Shown one piece after another: positions 30,236-32,444 of a stretch of DNA of 32,444 nt (its first letter is position 1; each line of letters opens with the position of its first letter). The DNA lies in the NCBI RefSeq assembly GCF_019400745.1, contig NZ_WJIB01000029.1, forward strand, positions 1 through 32,444. The letters run 5' to 3'. The notes beneath the pieces are model-generated. The model was not told the DNA's origin. It saw nothing but the letters and a program-made list of their open reading frames with translations, and made no database searches. This stretch comes from Cohnella sp. CFH 77786. Lineage in GTDB: Bacteria > Bacillota > Bacilli > Paenibacillales > Paenibacillaceae. The position numbers and the translations under genes were made by a program.

Positions 30236-31998
30236 GCGCTTGCTGCCCCTTCTTCGTAGTAATCCGCCGCCGGGAGTCTCAGCTCCACAAGCGTTCCCCG
30301 TCCCAGCTTGCTCCTAAGCGACACGCCGAACGAATCTCCGTAATAGATCCGGATCAGCCTGCTGATATTGTGCAGGCCGATGCCCGTCCGCTTGCTGGCC
30401 AGCGGTTCGCCCTTTTGCAGCTTATCGTTGATCGCCTCGACTTCTTCTTCGACAAGCCCCGTGCCCGTGTCTTCCACGGCGATAATGAGCGTTCGGCCGT
30501 CTTCATCCAAGCGAGACCGGACCGTCACGCAGCCCGGACCGATATTGGGCTCGATGCCGTGCAAAATCGCGTTTTCGACGATCGGCTGAATGAGCAGCTT
30601 CGGAATAAGCAGAGAAGCGGTTGCAGGCTCCGTCGTAAGCTGCCAGCCGAGCCTGCTTCCCATTCGCATGCCCATAATTTCGAGATAGCTGGACACATGG
30701 CTCATCTCCGTCTCCAGCGACACGAGATGGGCTCCGCTTTTCTCTTGCTTGATCACGTAACGGAATAAATTCGATAGGCTGAGGACTTTAGACGCGAGCT
30801 CGTCCTCCCCTTTCTGGATGAGTGACCAATAGAACGCCTCCAGCGTGTTATAGAGAAAGTGCGGGTGGATCTGCGCCTGCAGCGCCTTGATCTCCGTCGT
30901 CATCCGGACGATTTCCTGCGTGTACACTTCATCTATCAATTGATTGATGTTGGACACCATTTTGTTGTACGTGAAGTTCAGCTCGTTCATTTCCCGATTC
31001 GAATACGACTCCGGATTTTCTCGGAAAACACCGTCGCGGGTGCGGCGCATCACTTTGATCAGATGAATGATCGGCCTCGTCACCCACGTCGACAGAATAA
31101 AAGACAGAATGACGAAGAATAGCAGCCCGACGGCCCCGATCAGCCAATACACCCGGTTAAGGCCGCCGATTCCTTCCGTGATCTTGCTGAGCGGAAGCTG
31201 CATGACCAGCGTCCACCCCATCAGGCCGGCGGGCTTGCGGATCAGCTTGTACGAGGCTCCGTTCACTTTCACTTCGGAATCGTCGCCGAGCAGGACTTCC
31301 GTGGGTACGCTTGCGCTGCCGTCTTGGCGGGCGGAGATCGTCTCCCCGTTCGCGTTCAGCAAATACATCGCGCTGCCCTCGATGCTGGCGACCGAGCCGC
31401 CGAGAAAATCGAGCAGCGAGGAGTTGGCCGTAATGACGATATAGCCGCCTTTTCGATAATTGTCCGATTCCAGCCTGATTTGGCGAATACCTACGATGGA
31501 GTCGTTGTCTCCGTTGCTTCGGCTATCCTCTAAGCCGATCCAGACGAGCTGCCCGGAGTGCTTATCCGCTTCCGCGATCCACTTCGGATCGATGCGATCG
31601 GTAAGCAGCGTGTTGTCCGCCGGGTACACGGCCCTATCGAGCGAGTAAACATCGACGGAGCGAATGACCTTCAAGTAGCTGGACAACCGTATGATCGGCT
31701 CTCTCAAATAAAGCTGCTCGTCGATGTTGACAGGCCTCTTCGCCTTGATCGTCGTGAGCAAATATTGAACTTGCGGGAGCATGTTCACCTGCAGCGTTAT
31801 CGTATCGATCTGGTTTAAAAGCGCTTCCAACCTGCCGGTCGCCTGGCTCGCGATTTCCTCCGAATAGCGATCCGCGTTGCTGAGCAACAGCTTGCTGACA
31901 TAGGTGTAAGATACGAAGCTTACGCATATCAAGACGGTTAGCATGACCGACGCGAATCCGATCCACAGCTGCGTGCGGGTCGTCTGAATGAATTTCAT
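30223..31998 (-). CDS. YesM-type sensor histidine kinase
   Basis: A 591-residue membrane kinase. Two transmembrane helices (about 14-36 and 284-306) flank a large extracellular sensor (Cache-like, about 40-280). A HAMP domain follows (about 307-360). The LytS/YesM-type kinase part has the phosphorylation motif QAQIHPHFLYNTLEA (H380 of PHFLYN), the N box QPIVENAILHG, and G boxes DTGTGL and GIGLHN. It probably senses the liganded binding protein or sugar and phosphorylates the regulator encoded downstream. ATG at 31998 with GGGGAG upstream. Its upstream region carries the motif also seen before the importer operon. Confidence 0.95.
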   Translation of the reverse strand: MKFIQTTRTQLWIGFASVMLTVLICVSFVSYTYVSKLLLSNADRYSEEIASQATGRLEALLNQIDTITLQVNMLPQVQYLLTTIKAKRPVNIDEQLYLREPIIRLSSYLKVIRSVDVYSLDRAVYPADNTLLTDRIDPKWIAEADKHSGQLVWIGLEDSRSNGDNDSIVGIRQIRLESDNYRKGGYIVITANSSLLDFLGGSVASIEGSAMYLLNANGETISARQDGSASVPTEVLLGDDSEVKVNGASYKLIRKPAGLMGWTLVMQLPLSKITEGIGGLNRVYWLIGAVGLLFFVILSFILSTWVTRPIIHLIKVMRRTRDGVFRENPESYSNREMNELNFTYNKMVSNINQLIDEVYTQEIVRMTTEIKALQAQIHPHFLYNTLEAFYWSLIQKGEDELASKVLSLSNLFRYVIKQEKSGAHLVSLETEMSHVSSYLEIMGMRMGSRLGWQLTTEPATASLLIPKLLIQPIVENAILHGIEPNIGPGCVTVRSRLDEDGRTLIIAVEDTGTGLVEEEVEAINDKLQKGEPLASKRTGIGLHNISRLIRIYYGDSFGVSLRSKLGRGTLVELRLPAADYYEEGAASAWNK

Positions 31999-32039
31999 CG
32001 CTGTCTCCCCTTAGAGCAAAGAAAACGGTTATATTTCCG

Positions 32040-32104
32040 ATTGTAGCACCGGGCGACTTTAAGCAATAACAATTTTATTTGGTAAAATAGCAATTTTTAT
32101 TCGG
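32040..32104 (-). promoter_or_regulatory. Candidate promoter and operator of the two-component operon
   Basis: On the minus strand the -10 is TACAAT (32040-32045), with no good -35 at 17 bases. Upstream, on the plus strand, ATTTGGTAAAATAGCA (32077-32092) and ATTCGG (32099-32104) repeat the layout in front of the binding-protein gene, including an identical AAAATAGCA and the same gap to the -10. Between 31999 and 32179 there is no gene. Confidence 0.5.
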
Positions 32105-32179
32105 TAGGTGTCGGAATCGCTCAGGACTACCCGATTTCGTTGGCGGCGTACGGGAAGGCTGCCGCGGAAGGGAGACAGT

Positions 32180-32444
32180 GGATGCCGGATGCCGGATGCC
32201 GGATGCCGGATGCAGGATGCAGGATGCGAGATGCCGGATGCGGGATGCCGGATGCGGGATGCCGGATGCGGGATGCGGATGCGGGATGCCGGATGCGGGA
32301 TGCGGATGCGGGATGCCGGATGCGGGATGCGGATGCGGATGCGGGGTAGTGCGGGGTGCGGGATGCGGATGCGGGGTGCGGGGTGCGGGGTGCGGATGCG
32401 GATGCGGGATGCAGGATGCGGATGCGGGGTGCGGGGTGCGGGGT
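32180..32444. repeat. GGATGC-type simple sequence repeat, running off the window
   Basis: From 32180 to the end the sequence consists of imperfect 6- and 7-base units (GGATGCC, GGATGCG, GGATGCA, GGGTGCG). Seven-base units dominate at the left, and six- and seven-base mixtures with GGGTGCG at the right. One open frame crosses it (32140-32349, repeated PDAGCRM), but there is no Shine-Dalgarno and no coding signal. The array continues beyond the window. Confidence 0.95.

Noticed and set aside
32140..32349. Repeat-encoded protein with PDAGCRM units
   Set aside because: The frame exists only because the nucleotide repeat has few stops; no Shine-Dalgarno and the unit length changes, which would shift the frame.

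Overview
The window looks like a chromosomal segment of a Gram-positive, GC-rich spore-former of the Paenibacillaceae. The first 221 bases are the 5' end of a 16S rRNA gene on the minus strand whose V1/V2 region resembles Cohnella/Paenibacillus, and the neighbouring perR, ygzB and ygxA genes next to an rRNA operon recall the Bacillus arrangement. Almost every gene is on the minus strand with good Shine-Dalgarno sites; GTG and TTG starts are frequent. The window begins inside an rRNA operon and ends inside a low-complexity repeat, so it could be a whole short-read contig bounded by repeats.

Layout: 1-540 rRNA start, antitermination-type leader and two tandem rRNA promoters. 540-4500 ygxA (nucleotidyltransferase-like), ygzB, a membrane-anchored GH18 hydrolase and perR. 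4509-6540 a two-gene membrane operon (TM2-like protein and LiaF/DUF4097-like protein). 6603-7064 a GNAT acetyltransferase. 7141-10464 the gatCAB amidotransferase operon, divergent from an EAL-domain protein (10554-11609). 11720-12100 a small protein with an IDEAL-like segment. 12212-13374 a sigma-Y-type ECF operon with two anti-sigma-like membrane proteins and a candidate autoregulatory promoter. 13470-13833 a 50-bp minisatellite. 14037-15245 an M24 (Xaa-Pro) peptidase.

15429-21708 is a compact Tad/Flp-type secretion-pilus operon: cpaB, tadZ, tadA, tadB, tadC, two paralogous peptides of 48-49 residues, and two single-TM pseudopilin-like proteins, mostly joined by ATGA-type overlaps. Its promoter is followed by a leader with a strong terminator hairpin and a competing hairpin. 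No prepilin peptidase and no canonical Flp pilin are present in the window, and the TadZ P-loop lacks its lysine. This is the least described system here.

21750-23641 is a DedA / thioredoxin-like / metallo-beta-lactamase-fold operon, followed by a divergent membrane-anchored cupredoxin. 24422-32104 is a xylo-oligosaccharide utilisation cluster: a YesM/YesN two-component system, then an ABC importer (lipoprotein plus two permeases) and a GH43 beta-xylosidase. A shared motif with an identical 9-mer lies the same distance from the putative -10 box in front of both the kinase gene and the binding-protein gene, which suggests one regulon. 32180-32444 is a GGATGC-type simple repeat.
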